From positions 6,135,239 to 6,199,238 of the forward strand of contig OX457061.1 in assembly GCA_949752795.1 (NCBI GenBank): DNA of 64,000 nt, written 5' to 3'. Made by a program: the position numbers and the translations under genes. Shown one piece after another: positions 62,900 to 64,000 of the stretch (the stretch's first letter is position 1; the number at the start of each line of letters is the position of its first letter). This DNA comes from Hyperoodon ampullatus. Its lineage: Eukaryota; Chordata; Mammalia; Artiodactyla; Ziphiidae. The notes under the pieces are model-generated. The model saw only the letters and a program-made list of their open reading frames with translations, had not been told where the DNA came from and did no database searches.

Positions 62900-63097
62900 C
62901 TGCAGGAACAGGAGTACAGGAGGCACTGAGGGGTTGACACAGGGAGGGGGCCATCGTGCAGGCCCTGGTGGTGTCCAGACCCCAGAGCCCACCGCATGCC
63001 TCAGGACACATCAGCCAGCAGAGCCGTTCACCAGCATCTGCTCACCATGCCCGGACGGTGCCACCCCATGGCCATCACACACCCATCGAGGGGACTG

Positions 63098-63145
63098 AGT
63101 GCATGCGTGCGTGCGCGTGTGTGCGCGCATGTGCGCACGCGCGCC
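63098..63145. repeat. GTGC/GCGC alternating purine-pyrimidine tract
   Basis: About 45 bp of gcatgcgtgcgtgcgcgtgt-type alternation, a potential Z-DNA former, about 200 bp upstream of the exon 1 acceptor. Confidence 0.8.
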
Positions 63146-63169
63146 TACCTTCCACACAACACCCAACTG

Positions 63170-63480
63170 CAATATTTAGCAAGAGCTACACCACTCTTCA
63201 CACCCTTTGAGCCAATAATTCCGCCCTGGGGGATAAAGCCTCGGAAATCACCCTCAAGAGGGAAAGAGGAACAAGTACAGAGCGATTCTCTGTACAAGTA
63301 GCAGCCAAACGTGGAACTAAGGAAGGCCACTGCCCCAAAGGAGAAAAGAGCTAAGAAACCCTCACTCTCCGCAAGAAAAGGTCGTAAGAAGTGACAGGTC
63401 AGACACCGTCTATCCAGGGACAGTCTGCAGGACCTGCAGGAAAAAAGCTGGATCCACATGTCAATGACCATGATGTGCAA
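63170..63480 (+). mobile_element. Old L1/HAL1-like fragment
   Basis: tttgagccaataattccgcc, then gggataaagcctcggaaatc: L1/HAL1-like text, strongly diverged. Confidence 0.45.
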
Positions 63481-63689
63481 GTATACTAATGGGGAAATTT
63501 GACCCCGGGCAAAATTAAGTAGTATTAAGGCATTACTTACTATTCATTTTATTAGGTGTAATCATAGAATCTTTATGATATGGGAAAATCTGTTTTTAGA
63601 AGAGATACATACTGAAATGTCAGGATGCCTACCATTTAGTTTAAAATAGTTTAGCCATAACTGTGGTAACCTACAGGAGAAAAGAATCT

Positions 63690-63860
63690 AAAAAAAGAAT
63701 GAATATATGTATAACTGAATATACGTATATTCAGTTATATGTATATAAAGAATATATTCAGTTATATGTATAACTGAATCACTTTGCTGTACACCTGAAA
63801 CTAACTCAACGTTGTAAATCTACTACACTCCAATAAAATTAAAATTTAAAATAAAATAGT
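63690..63860 (+). mobile_element. L1 3' end (cetartiodactyl type)
   Basis: tataactgaatcactttgct, gtacacctgaaactaactca and ctacactccaataaaattaa: the same 3'UTR as the L1 at 15.0-15.7 kb. An internal duplication of the tatatgtataactgaat phrase precedes it. Confidence 0.85.
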
Positions 63861-64000
63861 TTGGCCATAAAATGAAAAGGCAAATATGGCAAAAGATTAG
63901 CAATTATTAAGTCTAATAAATGCACGTGAAAATTTCCTTATACTGTTCTACTTTTCTGTACTTACCATATATAGTAAAATATTTGCTGACCCGCTACAGT

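Noticed and set aside
60910..60965. Upstream extension of exon 3 through an open frame containing a Trp
   Set aside because: Exon 2 already supplies the B-strand Cys and core Trp of Ig2, and the phases fit only with the acceptor at 60909.
468..62899. HMCN1 as the identity of the gene
   Set aside because: The linker wording and order of domains match what I recall of HMCN2. This relies on memory, and a database alignment would settle it.

Overview
The window is nuclear DNA from a mammal, almost certainly a cetacean. It carries several tRNA-derived SINEs of the CHR type, whose body (start, B box and 3' half ending in a poly-A tail) I recognise from whale and dolphin genomes. It also carries cetartiodactyl-type L1 3' ends and the usual ancient mammalian repeats (MIR, L2, MER, Tigger1, MLT1). 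The lineage call is inferred from the repeats alone.

Only one gene can be supported: a long internal stretch of HMCN2 (hemicentin-2) on the minus strand. I traced 41 coding exons between 62899 (5' side) and 468 (3' side). They total 6,354 coding bases, or 2,118 codons, all open and in frame, and they encode 23 consecutive I-set immunoglobulin domains. Every domain keeps both canonical cysteines and the core tryptophan. Five domains (local Ig1, 8, 12, 13, 20) sit on single exons; the other 18 are each split by one intron. Every intron between domains is phase 1, while introns inside domains are phase 0, 1 or 2. The N-terminal VWA region, the earlier Ig domains, the later Ig domains and the C-terminal nidogen-G2F, TSP1 and EGF modules lie outside the window.

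Layout, read along the transcript: Ig1-3 (62.9-57.3 kb); a 7.1 kb intron rich in MIR, L2, a tandem duplication and an MLT1 LTR; Ig4-6 (50.2-43.2 kb), with an L1 containing an LTR and a SINE; Ig7, split by a 9.4 kb intron (42.0-32.6 kb); Ig8-9 (30.1-25.6 kb); then a denser stretch, Ig10-23 (24.7-0.5 kb), whose longer introns hold L1, L2, Tigger1 and SINE copies. Exons are numbered 1-41 and domains Ig1-Ig23 locally, in transcript order.

No second protein-coding gene, RNA gene, CRISPR array, origin or promoter is supported. I found no new biological system. The observations most worth checking are extra cysteine pairs in Ig7 and Ig19, one weak splice donor, an acceptor whose upstream signals lie at an L1 boundary, a recent 170 bp tandem duplication, and several datable nested transposon insertions. 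Repeat family names come from memory of consensus sequences, and repeat ends are approximate unless target-site duplications are given.
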